A stretch of 52,517 bases of DNA from Firmicutes bacterium UBA4845 (GCA_002399975.1 DHER01000072.1:22198-74714); one strand, 5' to 3'. Positions 15,301-24,630 are shown, counted from the stretch's first letter. A program made the numbers and translations. Notes: generated by a model from the letters alone, not told the origin.

Positions 15301-15942
15301 TTATTTGGCCACCGCAAGCAAACTATCACATAACGCTACAGCTGAAGATGCGTCTTCTGAATAACCGTCTGCTTTTACTTCATCTGCAAATTTTTGGCTT
15401 ACTGGTGCCCCGCCGATTATTATTTTAATCTGATCAGGAATTCCCTTGTTCTTAAGGTATTCAATTGAATCTTTAATTTTAATCATTGTTGTTGTAAGCA
15501 GCGAAGACATTCCGATAATGTCAGGATTATACTTGGAGATAGAATCCAGGAAATTTTCTTTTTTTACATCCACGCCCAAGTCAATAACAGTATATCCGCT
15601 GGTTTCAAGCATCATTCCCACTAAATTTTTGCCTATGTCGTGAAGGTCTCCTTCCACTGTACCTATTACCACTTTTCCTTTGCTTGGTATATCCTCATCT
15701 GAAATATATTTTTTCAAAAGGTTCATACCGGTATTCATAGCTTTAGCAGATCTCATTACCTCCGGTACAAACATTTCCCCGCTTTTAAACAGAGGTGTCA
15801 CCAAGTTCATTCCCTGTATCAGTCCATTGTTGATAATTTCTATAGGGTCAGTTCCTCCATTTACAAGTTCGTTAACTTGATCGGAAACCTTTTTAATATT
15901 TCCGTTTAATACATTCTGAGCTATACTGTCTAAGTTTGCCAT
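15301..15942 (-). CDS. mtaC: Methanol corrinoid protein MtaC
   Basis: The 213-residue corrinoid carrier has a helical cap domain (residues about 5-80, with MNLVTPLFKSGEMFVPEVM) and the cobalamin-binding domain with D99, H101, G104 in GTVEGDLHDIGKN, GMSSLLTTTM and IIIGGAPVS. It accepts the methyl group of methanol from MtaB on cob(I)alamin. AAGGAGG lies 7 bases before the ATG. It sits 63 bases after mtaB and 15 before the methyltransferase gene, a clear operon. The second corrinoid protein at 4948 is a paralogue from the same locus. Confidence 0.92.
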   Translation of the reverse strand: MANLDSIAQNVLNGNIKKVSDQVNELVNGGTDPIEIINNGLIQGMNLVTPLFKSGEMFVPEVMRSAKAMNTGMNLLKKYISDEDIPSKGKVVIGTVEGDLHDIGKNLVGMMLETSGYTVIDLGVDVKKENFLDSISKYNPDIIGMSSLLTTTMIKIKDSIEYLKNKGIPDQIKIIIGGAPVSQKFADEVKADGYSEDASSAVALCDSLLAVAK

Positions 15943-16005
15943 TTTGTTCCTCCTTAAAATGATATTATTATTCCTATTTAATTAAATTAAATTAAGGCTT
16001 ATGAT

Positions 16006-17385
16006 TTATGCTAATTCATATTCCTTCGGTAAAAATTTGCTTTCGTTAATTTCATCTTTGATTTCATGGTAAAACTTCTCTTCATCGTCCGGAATTTCTT
16101 CAATTTGTTCTGCCATCATATCCAGATATCTATTATCTCGTTTATCTGCCTGCACCTCGTTATTAGCTATAGCCTTTTTTATTTTTTCAACTGCAAGTTG
16201 AGCCGCTAATTTAGTTCTGATAAACGGGCTCTTTTCTTTTATTACTTCTTTACTGATTTCAAACACGACATCCGGTCTCAGTACATAAGCCTGTACATCA
16301 AGTTTTTTATCGGAATCTACAAGAAAATCTCTGAATTCTAAAATTTTACCTTTTTCAGCTGCTATATTCATCAGCCTGCAGTCATATATAAGCTGCTCCA
16401 TATATACTGTAGGTGCCATACCGGAAAGCAGTTTTATTTCTTGAACAGATTCGTTGCTCCAAAGATCCGCCACAGCGGCTGATATATTGCCTATAGGGCT
16501 GAAGTGTGCACAGGCTGCAGTCTTGCCTTCCATTGCTATAGGTACTCCTGTTATAGCCTTTATATATGGGCCTTCGTATGCACAGTCCTTGCTTGGACCT
16601 ACTGCACCCATTTCATATGCTACAAGAGATCTTGGGAAAGCAGCTACACGTACAACTGCCGCAAAAGATTTTGGAATGAATCCTTTCTCGGCAAGAACCA
16701 TTGCGGTATTAGCAAATCCACAAGCACTATCCCCTGCAGCATAACAGTTATTTTCTTCAGCTATATCAACAATATTTTTCCATAAAAATTTCATATCTCT
16801 GGTTCCGAGAACACCTAAAGAAAATATAACCTGTTTTATTTCAGCATTTACAAGCGCGTCATCGTGAAGTTCTTTGCCCCCTGTGGATTCTATAGATAGA
16901 AAATCTGCTCCTCCTTTGGCACACCCTTCAAATCCTTTGAGCATTGCATCCCAGTACCTGCCACTTCTCATTACAGGGGGACGTTCCATTTCTCTCATAT
17001 CATTTAAGGTAGTTCTTAGAGCCAATTTTAATCCATATTTATCACTATATTCTTTCATTGTTTCTATTATAATTCTGTTTACTTCGATTGCCCATTCCGG
17101 ATGTTCTGTAAAATCAGGTAAAGTTTCATACTCCAGTACAACTCCAGGTGCATACAGTTCTTTGGCTTTTTTAAGTGCATCGTTAATTATTTCTGAGTAT
17201 GTCTTATATGTTTCTTTGACAGTAGTTTCATTAACATTCATTCCGTCTAAAGTAAAGTTTAGTTCCGGGTATACCGTACCTCCTCCGATAACAAGTCCAC
17301 TTTTGGTACGAACTGGTTTCGGACAGGTTCCGTATACAAAATCATTTAAACTTGAATACGCTAATTTACTATAACTATTCCTCAT
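16006..17385 (-). CDS. mtaB: Methanol:corrinoid methyltransferase MtaB
   Basis: The 459-residue protein aligns by eye along its length with the archaeal zinc enzyme MtaB. The three zinc ligands are in place: E166 (FLSIESTGGKE), C222 (AGDSACGFANTAM) and C268 (AVGPSKDCAYEGPYIKAITG), almost the positions known for Methanosarcina (164, 220, 269). Other shared blocks are PRSLVAYEMGAVGP and MEGKTAACAHFSPIGN. It activates methanol and methylates the corrinoid of MtaC in the cytoplasm. It is first gene of the operon; GGAGG precedes the ATG at a somewhat long distance of 12 bases. The upstream region has a motif shared with the pocR promoter region. Confidence 0.95.
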   Translation of the reverse strand: MRNSYSKLAYSSLNDFVYGTCPKPVRTKSGLVIGGGTVYPELNFTLDGMNVNETTVKETYKTYSEIINDALKKAKELYAPGVVLEYETLPDFTEHPEWAIEVNRIIIETMKEYSDKYGLKLALRTTLNDMREMERPPVMRSGRYWDAMLKGFEGCAKGGADFLSIESTGGKELHDDALVNAEIKQVIFSLGVLGTRDMKFLWKNIVDIAEENNCYAAGDSACGFANTAMVLAEKGFIPKSFAAVVRVAAFPRSLVAYEMGAVGPSKDCAYEGPYIKAITGVPIAMEGKTAACAHFSPIGNISAAVADLWSNESVQEIKLLSGMAPTVYMEQLIYDCRLMNIAAEKGKILEFRDFLVDSDKKLDVQAYVLRPDVVFEISKEVIKEKSPFIRTKLAAQLAVEKIKKAIANNEVQADKRDNRYLDMMAEQIEEIPDDEEKFYHEIKDEINESKFLPKEYELA

Positions 17386-17504
17386 TTTAATACTTAACCT
17401 CCATTTAAAATATTGTCCACAAGGCTTAACAAATAAAACGTTGCAACATTGTATTTATAATTTTACTTCATAAGCCATAATTTGTCTCTGGATGATTGCG
17501 GGAT

Positions 17505-17521
17505 TTTTCGGTACTATTTTG
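17505..17521 (-). promoter_or_regulatory. Candidate regulator binding site upstream of mtaB
   Basis: Minus-strand CAAAATAGTACCGAAAA matches 16 of 17 bases of the pocR upstream site at 14369-14385. It lies 120-136 bases before the mtaB start, which suits an activator site. A nearby near-palindrome AACGTTGCAACATT (17440-17453) is a weaker candidate. Confidence 0.55.
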
Positions 17522-17553
17522 ACCTTTATCAAATATTAGCCCGAAAAGCATGT

Positions 17554-17620
17554 AAAAAAAAATACTCTTCTTCAAGCTAAACAGTTGTTCATTCTGGACT
17601 GTTTATTTCAGCAAGAGCAT
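17554..17620 (-). terminator. Terminator after the lipoprotein gene
   Basis: A long imperfect hairpin (arms about 17561-17586 and 17598-17620, inner stem TAAACAGT/ACTGTTTA) is followed on the minus strand by nine T residues (17554-17562). The gene-free stretch 17386-17725 otherwise holds the mtaB leader and the site at 17505. Confidence 0.75.
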
Positions 17621-17725
17621 TTTAATTAAGTTTATTTAAATATGTGATTGGTACAATAAATGAAATAAAACAATAAATTTTGTCGCTTTTTCACTATTTC
17701 CCTATCAATATTCGTATGTTCTAAA

Positions 17726-18355
17726 TTAATCCGGCAGTTCGTTTAAGTGTTTATCATAAAATGTTACAGTTAAAAGATATGAATTGTCATATTGTTTGAA
17801 AAGATTCGGGTTGCTGATATAATTTTCTACGAAATATGTTGAGCGTACATCTGAATCTGTTTTTAAAATTACAGCAAGGGGAACAGGTTTTTCTATAGAT
17901 ATTTCATAGGAATCATGCAGATAACACAATGATGTTCCTGATGACTTATCTGCAATGTTTTCATCTATTTTATCTGTTCTACTTGAACCGTGAATTGTTG
18001 AATCTCCAGTTTCGACTGCTACTTTTATTTCATTTTCATTACTGAAAGATACGGATAATCTGCCTTTTAAACTTCCTGATTCATTATTAAAACCAAATAA
18101 ATCAACTACCTTCGGATTGTCAGCATCGGAATAATCTGTTACTTTGAATTTCATACTTTTAACATCTTCATTAATTGAAAAATTAAATATCTTTGTTTTA
18201 CCTTCACCTACCAGGTTCAGGATTTTTTGTTCGGTTTCATTCAACTCAGCAGGTGATATGAACATATCCGGATTATTTTCGGTTTTAACTTCCACACTGC
18301 ATCCGTTCAGTAACATTACGGCAATAATTAAATAAATTACGAAATATTTCTTCAT
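17726..18355 (-). CDS. Putative lipoprotein of unknown function
   Basis: The 209-residue protein has a signal peptide ending in a lipobox (LLNGC near residue 19), so it should be anchored on the outer face of the membrane. The mature part looks beta-rich, with KFKVTDYSDADNPKVVDLFG and a repeated strand pattern, and no enzyme motif was found. No ribosome binding site stronger than a short G-rich stretch (GAGGTG) precedes the ATG. It is placed 45 bases after the gamma-glutamyltransferase gene; both may be co-transcribed. Function unknown. Confidence 0.7.
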   Translation of the reverse strand: MKKYFVIYLIIAVMLLNGCSVEVKTENNPDMFISPAELNETEQKILNLVGEGKTKIFNFSINEDVKSMKFKVTDYSDADNPKVVDLFGFNNESGSLKGRLSVSFSNENEIKVAVETGDSTIHGSSRTDKIDENIADKSSGTSLCYLHDSYEISIEKPVPLAVILKTDSDVRSTYFVENYISNPNLFKQYDNSYLLTVTFYDKHLNELPD

Positions 18356-18400
18356 TACAACACCTCACACTTTAGTATAACTGATAAAGTATAGCGTAAA

Positions 18401-20002
18401 TTACCAAGCTGCTACATAACCGTCAGTCCTAGGTTCTGTACCGCCGCATAAAGTTCCTTCGTCTGTTATTATAATCATCTGTCCTCTTCCGAATCCATTA
18501 AAGTTCGGTTGTATTTTAACATTGTGACCTCTTTTAATAAGGTCATTTACTATATACAGGGGTACGTTTGGTTCGACTTCAACATCTTTATTATTAATCC
18601 ATTGCCACCTTGGAGCATCCAATGCTTCCTGGGGGTTCATGTGAAAATCAATTAAATTTGTAATAACCTGCACATGACCTTGGGGCTGCATAAAAGCACC
18701 CATTACACCAAAAGGCCCTACAGCTTTTCCGTCTTTTATTAGGAAACCGGGAATTAATGTATGATATGGCCTTTTGTGCGGCATAAGGCAATTATCATGA
18801 TTAGTGTCATAATTAAAATTATGTCCCCTGTTTTGAAGCGCAATACCTGTTTCAGGTATTACCATGCCGGACCCAAATCCCATATAATTGCTTTGAATAT
18901 ATGAAACCATGTTTCCATCACCGTCTGCAGTACATAAATAAACAGTACCGCCGCCGAATTGATTGCCTGCTTTCGGAATTAAAGCTTTTTCTGTAATCAA
19001 CTTTCTTCTTTCGGAAGCATAATCATCAGATAATAATTTATTTACTTCAACATTCATTTGTGATCTATCTGTTATATACTTCAGTCCGTCGGCAAATGCA
19101 AGCTTTAAAGCCTCTATTTGTTTATGGTATGTATCACTGTTCTTATGTACAAAATCAAATTCCTTCAATATACTGAGTGCTATTAATGCAACAATGCCCT
19201 GGCCGTTTGGCGGCAGCTCACATACATTATAGCCCCTGTAGTTAACACTTATAGGATCAACCCACTGAGGCTTGTAATTTTCTAAATCCTCTTTTGTCAA
19301 ATATCCATCATACTTTCTGAAAAATGAATCTATTTTATCGGCTATATCCCCTTTATAATATGATTCTCCGTAGGATTTGCCTATTGATTCAAGTGTGTCT
19401 GCATGATATGGAAGTTTCCACAGTTCACCGAATTTAGGAGTTTTACCATTTTTTGTAAATATGTCAAACCAGTATTTAAATTCCTCACCCTGTTCGTTTT
19501 TATAAATATTATATGCTTCATCCCAGGCTTGCTTTACATTGACCGAAACTGTAAATCCGTTCCTCGCATAATTAACTGCAGGTTTTAACACTTCTTCCAG
19601 ATCCAGATTTCCAAATTTTTCAGATAGGTTTACCCATGCAGCTGGTGCTCCCGGAACTGTAACAGGTATTACACCATATTTAGGGATTTCACTTAATCCT
19701 CTTTTTTTCAGTTTTTCGATAGAAATGCCGTATGGTGAATACCCGCTGGCGTTTAAACCGTAAAGTTTACCCTTAAACCAAACCTGTGCAAAAGCATCAC
19801 TGCCCAAACCGTTTGATGTAGGCTCAACAACTGTAAGGCAAGCTGCTGTTGCTATTGCAGCATCTATGGCATTGCCTCCTGCTTTCAATATATCCAAACC
19901 TGCCTGTGCTGCCAAAGGCTGAGATGTAGCAACCATTCCTTTATGTCCATAAACTACATTTCTTTTTGATGTGTATTTATATTCTTCAGGATTGAATCTC
20001 AT
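18401..20002 (-). CDS. ggt: Gamma-glutamyltransferase family protein
   Basis: The 533-residue protein has the N-terminal nucleophile hydrolase signature of gamma-glutamyltransferases: GGNAIDAAIATAACLTVVEPTSNGLGSDAF near residue 42, the predicted self-cleavage threonine T353 (GGGTVYLCTADGDGNMVSY), and GFGSGMVIPETGIALQNRG shortly after. It lacks a signal peptide, unlike secreted GGTs, so it resembles cytoplasmic YwrD-type members. These hydrolyse or transfer gamma-glutamyl groups of glutathione-like peptides, but the substrate here is unknown. It ends before the lipoprotein gene and lies 60 bases after purB. Confidence 0.88.
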   Translation of the reverse strand: MRFNPEEYKYTSKRNVVYGHKGMVATSQPLAAQAGLDILKAGGNAIDAAIATAACLTVVEPTSNGLGSDAFAQVWFKGKLYGLNASGYSPYGISIEKLKKRGLSEIPKYGVIPVTVPGAPAAWVNLSEKFGNLDLEEVLKPAVNYARNGFTVSVNVKQAWDEAYNIYKNEQGEEFKYWFDIFTKNGKTPKFGELWKLPYHADTLESIGKSYGESYYKGDIADKIDSFFRKYDGYLTKEDLENYKPQWVDPISVNYRGYNVCELPPNGQGIVALIALSILKEFDFVHKNSDTYHKQIEALKLAFADGLKYITDRSQMNVEVNKLLSDDYASERRKLITEKALIPKAGNQFGGGTVYLCTADGDGNMVSYIQSNYMGFGSGMVIPETGIALQNRGHNFNYDTNHDNCLMPHKRPYHTLIPGFLIKDGKAVGPFGVMGAFMQPQGHVQVITNLIDFHMNPQEALDAPRWQWINNKDVEVEPNVPLYIVNDLIKRGHNVKIQPNFNGFGRGQMIIITDEGTLCGGTEPRTDGYVAAW

Positions 20003-20062
20003 TTATTCCTCCCAATAATTATTTAATTACTAATAATCTATATATTCATCGATTTATACTTT

Positions 20063-21496
20063 TTATACTTTCAAATCAACCTTTACACCTAGTAAATCTT
20101 TATTTTCTTCAAGAAGGGGCTTAATTGTTTCATTATAGAATTCTTCAACTTGCTGAGGCGCTCTTCCAACATAATTTATAGGACTTATTGTTTCTTCAAT
20201 TTCTTCTTTTGTCATATTTATTATTTTGCTTTTAGACATTCTTTCTATTAAATCATTTTGTTTTCCGAATTTTTTAACCTGCTCTGCCGACTGCATAGAC
20301 AATACTCTTATTTCCTCATGAATTTCCTGCCTGTTGCCGCCATTTTTTACAGCTTCCATTAAAATATTTTCGGTTGCCATAAAAGGAAGTTCTTCGTTAA
20401 CATGTTTTTCGATAACCTTATGGTTTACAACTAGACCAGAAAATACATTTATAGCAATATCGAGAACAGCATCTGCAGCTAAAAACCCCTGGGGTATGCT
20501 TAATCTTTTAATCGCCGAATCGTCCAATGTTCTTTCAAGCCATTGAGTAGCTTCTGTGTTTGCCATATTTGCTTCATTAGAAATAATGAATCTTGACAAA
20601 GATGCAATTCTTTCGCTTCTCATAGGATTCCTTTTGTATGCCATTGCAGATGAACCTACTTGACTTTTTTCAAAAGGTTCTTCTATTTCCTTCTGGCTCT
20701 GCAAGATCCTTATATCATTTGTTGCTTTATGCAGACTTTGTGCAATTCCGCTTAAAGCAGACAATACATAAAAATCAACTTTTCTCGTATATGTCTGACC
20801 GGTTAATTTAAAAGCTTCTTGGAAACCCATTTTTTTTACCACAAGCTCCTCGAGCTTCTTTACTTTTTCTTCGTCGTTGTTAAATAATTCCATAAAACTT
20901 GCCTGTGTTCCCGTAGTCCCCTTGACTCCTCTCAGTTTAACATGTGATAATACGTAGTTTATCTGCTCGTAATCCAAATACAGGTCCTGAAGCCAAAGGG
21001 CAGCTCTTTTTCCTACTGTTGTAAGCTGTGCAGGCTGGTAATGGGTATATCCCAATGTGGGCATGTCCCTATACTTCATACAGAATTCAGACAGTACACT
21101 TATTGCGTTCACAAGCTTCTTTTTAATTAAAAGAAGTGCTTTTTTCATCAAAATGGCATCTGTGTTGTCAACAACATACATGCTAGTCGCACCAAGGTGT
21201 ATTATTGGCATTGCCTTGGGACATACAGTACCAAATGCATATATGTGAGCCATTACATCATGCCTTAATTCTTTTTCTTTACGAGCTGCTAAATCATAAT
21301 CTATATTGTAAATATTTGCTTTCATTTCATCTATTTGTTCATCCGTTATGTTAAGACCCAATTCTTTCTCAGCCTCGGCTAATGCAACCCAAAGCTTCCT
21401 CCACGTAGTAAATTTGCTTTCATCAGAAAATATGTAACTCATTTCTCTGCTTGCGTATCTTGTTATCAATGGATTTTCATATGTATATCTTGCCAT
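20063..21496 (-). CDS. purB: Adenylosuccinate lyase
   Basis: The 477-residue enzyme performs two fumarate-releasing steps of purine synthesis (SAICAR to AICAR and adenylosuccinate to AMP). The family signature GSSAMAYKRNPMRSER is near residue 285, with TLGYTHYQPAQLTT near 150 and HDVMAHIYAFG near 80. I start at 21496 (MARYTYENPL), preceded by GGAGAGG; a longer frame adds six residues without a site. The gene is followed 60 bases on by ggt. Confidence 0.94.
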   Translation of the reverse strand: MARYTYENPLITRYASREMSYIFSDESKFTTWRKLWVALAEAEKELGLNITDEQIDEMKANIYNIDYDLAARKEKELRHDVMAHIYAFGTVCPKAMPIIHLGATSMYVVDNTDAILMKKALLLIKKKLVNAISVLSEFCMKYRDMPTLGYTHYQPAQLTTVGKRAALWLQDLYLDYEQINYVLSHVKLRGVKGTTGTQASFMELFNNDEEKVKKLEELVVKKMGFQEAFKLTGQTYTRKVDFYVLSALSGIAQSLHKATNDIRILQSQKEIEEPFEKSQVGSSAMAYKRNPMRSERIASLSRFIISNEANMANTEATQWLERTLDDSAIKRLSIPQGFLAADAVLDIAINVFSGLVVNHKVIEKHVNEELPFMATENILMEAVKNGGNRQEIHEEIRVLSMQSAEQVKKFGKQNDLIERMSKSKIINMTKEEIEETISPINYVGRAPQQVEEFYNETIKPLLEENKDLLGVKVDLKV

Positions 21497-21556
21497 TCTG
21501 TACCTCTCCAACATTGTTATTGATTATTCTATTTAATCTTTATTCTATATCTAAAT

Positions 21557-21596
21557 TAAAAAGAAGTAAACAATTAATTTGTAATTGTTTACTTCT
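21557..21596 (-). terminator. Terminator of rny
   Basis: A perfect 15-bp stem AGAAGTAAACAATTA (21562-21576) with its complement at 21582-21596 is followed on the minus strand by TTTTTAATTT. Confidence 0.88.
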
Positions 21597-21639
21597 GTCT
21601 ACTTTCGTTCATTTTCGTCAATTTTCGTTATCTCTGTAT

Positions 21640-23175
21640 TTATTTTGCGTATTCGATTGCTCTTGTTTCTCTTATTACGTTAACTTTTATTTGTCCCGGA
21701 TATTCCATTTCTTCCTCTATTTTTTTAACTATGTCCTTTGCAATTAAAATGATACTTGAATCGCTGGTGACCTCAGGTTTAACAATAATACGTATTTCTC
21801 TTCCTGCTTGAATAGCAAAAGATTTTTCCACGCCTTCAAATGAATTTGAAATTTCTTCCAGCTTCTCTAATCTCTTAATATAAGTTTCTAATGTTTCCCT
21901 TCTTGCGCCGGGCCTTGCTGCTGAAATAGCATCCGCAGCTTGAACTAATACAGCTTCTACTGTTTGAGGTTCAATATCCCCGTGATGAGCTGCTATAGCG
22001 TGAATTACGGCTTTGCTTTCCTTGTATTTCTTTGCCAATTCTTCACCTATGGTCACATGGGGACCTTCAATCTCGTGATCCACTGCCTTTCCAATGTCAT
22101 GTAATAATCCGGCACGTTTGGCTATCTTAACGTCAGCGCCTAATTCCGCCGCCATAATTCCTGCTAAATATGAAACTTCTATGGAATGTTTTAATACATT
22201 TTGCCCATAGCTTGTTCTAAATTTCAATCTTCCCAATAGCTTTATCAATTCAGGATGAAGTCCGTGCACACCGGTATCAAGGGTTGCCTGTTCACCTTCG
22301 TCTTTAATTTGTTGCTCAATTTCTTTTTTAGCTTTTTCCACCATTTCTTCAATTCTTGCAGGGTGGATTCTTCCATCAGCAATTAATTTTTCCAGGGCTA
22401 TTCTGGCAACTTCTCTTCTTATAGGATCGAATCCGGAAATAACCACCGCTTCAGGTGTGTCATCTATTATAATATCTATACCTGTCAGTTGTTCAAGTGC
22501 CCTAATGTTTCTTCCCTCTCTGCCTATTATTCTGCCCTTCATTTCATCATTAGGTAAATCAACTACAGATACAGTTGTTTCAGCTACATGATCTGCAGAA
22601 CATTTTTGTATTGCATATGTAATAATTTCACGTGCTTTTCTTTCTGCAGTTTCCTTTGTTTCTCTTTCGATTTCTTTTACAGCTATTGAAGCTTCCTGTT
22701 CTGCTTCTCTTTTTATATTATCAATAAGCATATTTTTTGCTTCTTCCGTTGAAAGCCCGGCTATTCTTTCAAGTTCTTCAAGCTGTTTCCCATGAATTGC
22801 TTCTAATTTATTTTGCTTGTTTTCAATTTCCTTCAGTTTTCTTTGAAAGGTTTCTTCCTTCTTTTCAACCATTATACTCTTGGAATCAAGCATTTCTTCT
22901 TTCTTAATCAACCTTTTTTCGGATCTTTGCAGTTCACTTCTTCTTTCCTTGTTTTCTTTTTCATATTCATTTCTTATTTTGTAGGCTTCATCTTTTGCTT
23001 CAACAAGAACTTCCTTTTTCTTCGTTTCAGCCTCTTTTGTTGCATTATCTATTATCCTTTTGGCTTCTTCTTCAGCACTACCTATTTTGCTTTCAGATAT
23101 ATTTTTACGAATTATTATTCCTATGATTATACCTATTATTGCGCAGATAATACTTACTATTACTTCATAATACAA
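21640..23175 (-). CDS. rny: Ribonuclease Y
   Basis: This membrane-anchored endoribonuclease initiates mRNA decay. It has one N-terminal transmembrane helix (VIVSIICAIIGIIIGIII), a long coiled coil (residues about 30-190), a KH domain (GRIIGREGRNIRALEQLTG) and an HD domain with HDIGKAVDHE. I place the start at a TTG (23175), because GGGAGG lies 7 bases before it, giving 511 residues, close to the usual size; ATG codons at 23190 or 23220 are possible. A sigma-A promoter lies about 130 bases upstream. It is transcribed alone between two terminators. Confidence 0.93.
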   Translation of the reverse strand: MYYEVIVSIICAIIGIIIGIIIRKNISESKIGSAEEEAKRIIDNATKEAETKKKEVLVEAKDEAYKIRNEYEKENKERRSELQRSEKRLIKKEEMLDSKSIMVEKKEETFQRKLKEIENKQNKLEAIHGKQLEELERIAGLSTEEAKNMLIDNIKREAEQEASIAVKEIERETKETAERKAREIITYAIQKCSADHVAETTVSVVDLPNDEMKGRIIGREGRNIRALEQLTGIDIIIDDTPEAVVISGFDPIRREVARIALEKLIADGRIHPARIEEMVEKAKKEIEQQIKDEGEQATLDTGVHGLHPELIKLLGRLKFRTSYGQNVLKHSIEVSYLAGIMAAELGADVKIAKRAGLLHDIGKAVDHEIEGPHVTIGEELAKKYKESKAVIHAIAAHHGDIEPQTVEAVLVQAADAISAARPGARRETLETYIKRLEKLEEISNSFEGVEKSFAIQAGREIRIIVKPEVTSDSSIILIAKDIVKKIEEEMEYPGQIKVNVIRETRAIEYAK

Positions 23176-23302
23176 TTCAGCACCTCCCATTATTAAATTT
23201 TCAAGTTGCGAAATAAACATCTATTTTACTCATATTGTAAAGGTGTTCATTTTTTATATATTTGAAATATTAAAATTATTTCTAAATACTTGAATATATA
23301 AT

Positions 23303-23331
23303 ATTTTATAATTTTTTTAGCTTTATGTCAA
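23303..23331 (-). promoter_or_regulatory. Sigma-A promoter of rny
   Basis: On the minus strand TTGACA (23326-23331), a 17-bp spacer and TAAAAT (23303-23308) form a near-consensus promoter. The rest of the gene-free stretch 23176-23432 is AT-rich leader. Confidence 0.75.
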
Positions 23332-23432
23332 GACATTGTTTTAGGGTAAACATTTCTGTCAAATTCCGAGTAATTTTGACTTATATTTACATAATTTTGT
23401 TTCTGTAAATAAAAATTTGATGTTATAAAAAT

Positions 23433-23490
23433 AAAAAAAGTTGCCATGTTAAGTATATTTATGGATAATACTTATCAACATGGCAGCTTT
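23433..23490 (-). terminator. Terminator of recA
   Basis: A long stem with arms around GCCATGTT and AACATGGC is followed on the minus strand by a run of seven T residues, 26 bases after the recA stop. Confidence 0.88.
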
Positions 23491-23515
23491 CTCATATCTA
23501 TTATTTAATAAATGG

Positions 23516-24565
23516 CTATTTATCTTTGCTTTCTTTTTCAGGATCGTCTGAACTTGAATCTGTCCCTCCGATTCCAAATTTTTCTTTGACTTTTATTTCA
23601 ATTTCATTCATAATTTCGGGATTTGCGTTTAGGAAGTCTTTTGCATTTTCTCTTCCCTGACCAATTCTGGTGTCTCCATAGGAATACCATGACCCGGATT
23701 TGTTTACAATTTCAGCTTCTACCGCTGTATCAAGGATACATCCTTCCCGGGATATTCCCTTTCCGTATATTATGTCAAATTCAGCTTTTTTAAAAGGTGG
23801 AGCTACTTTATTTTTAACTACCTTTACTCTTGTTCTGCTGCCGAATACTTCATCGCCCCTTTTAAGGGTTTCGATCTTTCTTACATCAAATCTCATGGAA
23901 GCATAAAATTTAAGTGCCCTTCCACCTGTGGTGGTCTCAGGATTGCCAAACATTACACCTACTTTTTCCCTCAGCTGATTAATGAATATGGCTACAGCGT
24001 TAGATTTATTGATTGCACCGGCCAGTTTTCGAAGCGCCTGAGACATAAGCCTTGCCTGAAGACCCACATGTGAATCTCCCATTTCTCCGTCAATTTCCGC
24101 CTTGGGAACCAAAGCCGCAACAGAATCTATTACAATCACATCCACAGCACCGCTTCTTACCAATGCTTCCGCAATTTCCAGTCCTTGCTCTCCTGTGTCA
24201 GGCTGAGAAATAATAAGCTCATCTATTAAAATACCCAGTTTTTTAGCATAACCTGGATCCAAGGCATGTTCGGCATCTATGAATGCAGCTATACCTCCCA
24301 ATTTTTGTGCTTCCGCAATTATGTGAAGCGCAACTGTTGTTTTCCCGGATGATTCAGGTCCAAATATTTCTATAATTCTTCCTTTAGGAACTCCGCCTAT
24401 GCCGGTAGCAATGTCCAAAGGCAGAGCACCTGTCGGTATAGAATCTATATTCAACTTTGCATTTTCTCCAAGCCTCATTACGGAACCCTTTCCATACTGT
24501 TTCTCTATTTGAGCAATAGCAACCTCAAGTGCTTTATCCTTAGCCTTGTCCTTATCTTTTTCCAT
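23516..24565 (-). CDS. recA: RecA recombinase
   Basis: The 349-residue protein is the DNA strand-exchange protein and LexA co-protease. Walker A is GPESSGKTT near residue 70, Walker B VIVIDSVAAL near 140, loop L1 DSHVGLQARLMSQALRK and loop L2 GVMFGNPETTTGGRALKFY. The C-terminal tail is acidic as usual (SSDDPEKESKDK). It has its own promoter with an SOS box, and lies 65 bases after pgsA; cinA, often between the two in Bacillus, is absent. Confidence 0.98.
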   Translation of the reverse strand: MEKDKDKAKDKALEVAIAQIEKQYGKGSVMRLGENAKLNIDSIPTGALPLDIATGIGGVPKGRIIEIFGPESSGKTTVALHIIAEAQKLGGIAAFIDAEHALDPGYAKKLGILIDELIISQPDTGEQGLEIAEALVRSGAVDVIVIDSVAALVPKAEIDGEMGDSHVGLQARLMSQALRKLAGAINKSNAVAIFINQLREKVGVMFGNPETTTGGRALKFYASMRFDVRKIETLKRGDEVFGSRTRVKVVKNKVAPPFKKAEFDIIYGKGISREGCILDTAVEAEIVNKSGSWYSYGDTRIGQGRENAKDFLNANPEIMNEIEIKVKEKFGIGGTDSSSDDPEKESKDK

Positions 24566-24581
24566 TTCATACTCCTTTTAA

Positions 24582-24593
24582 GAACATTTGTTC
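24582..24593 (-). promoter_or_regulatory. LexA (SOS) box of recA
   Basis: GAACATTTGTTC is a perfect GAAC-N4-GTTC palindrome just downstream of the -10 element and 16 bases before the recA start, as in other Firmicutes. Confidence 0.85.
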
Positions 24594-24598
24594 TCTTA

Positions 24599-24627
24599 AT
24601 CTTATAAGTAATCGAAGATTTTGTCAA
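24599..24627 (-). promoter_or_regulatory. Sigma-A promoter of recA
   Basis: TTGACA (24622-24627), a 17-bp spacer and TAAGAT (24599-24604) on the minus strand. The SOS box overlaps the expected transcription start. Confidence 0.85.
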
Positions 24628-24630
24628 TAA

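Noticed and set aside
17386..17725. Cobalamin riboswitch upstream of mtaB
   Set aside because: A B12-dependent operon made this plausible, but no B12-box-like sequence or matching fold was seen; the stretch is explained by a terminator and the candidate operator.
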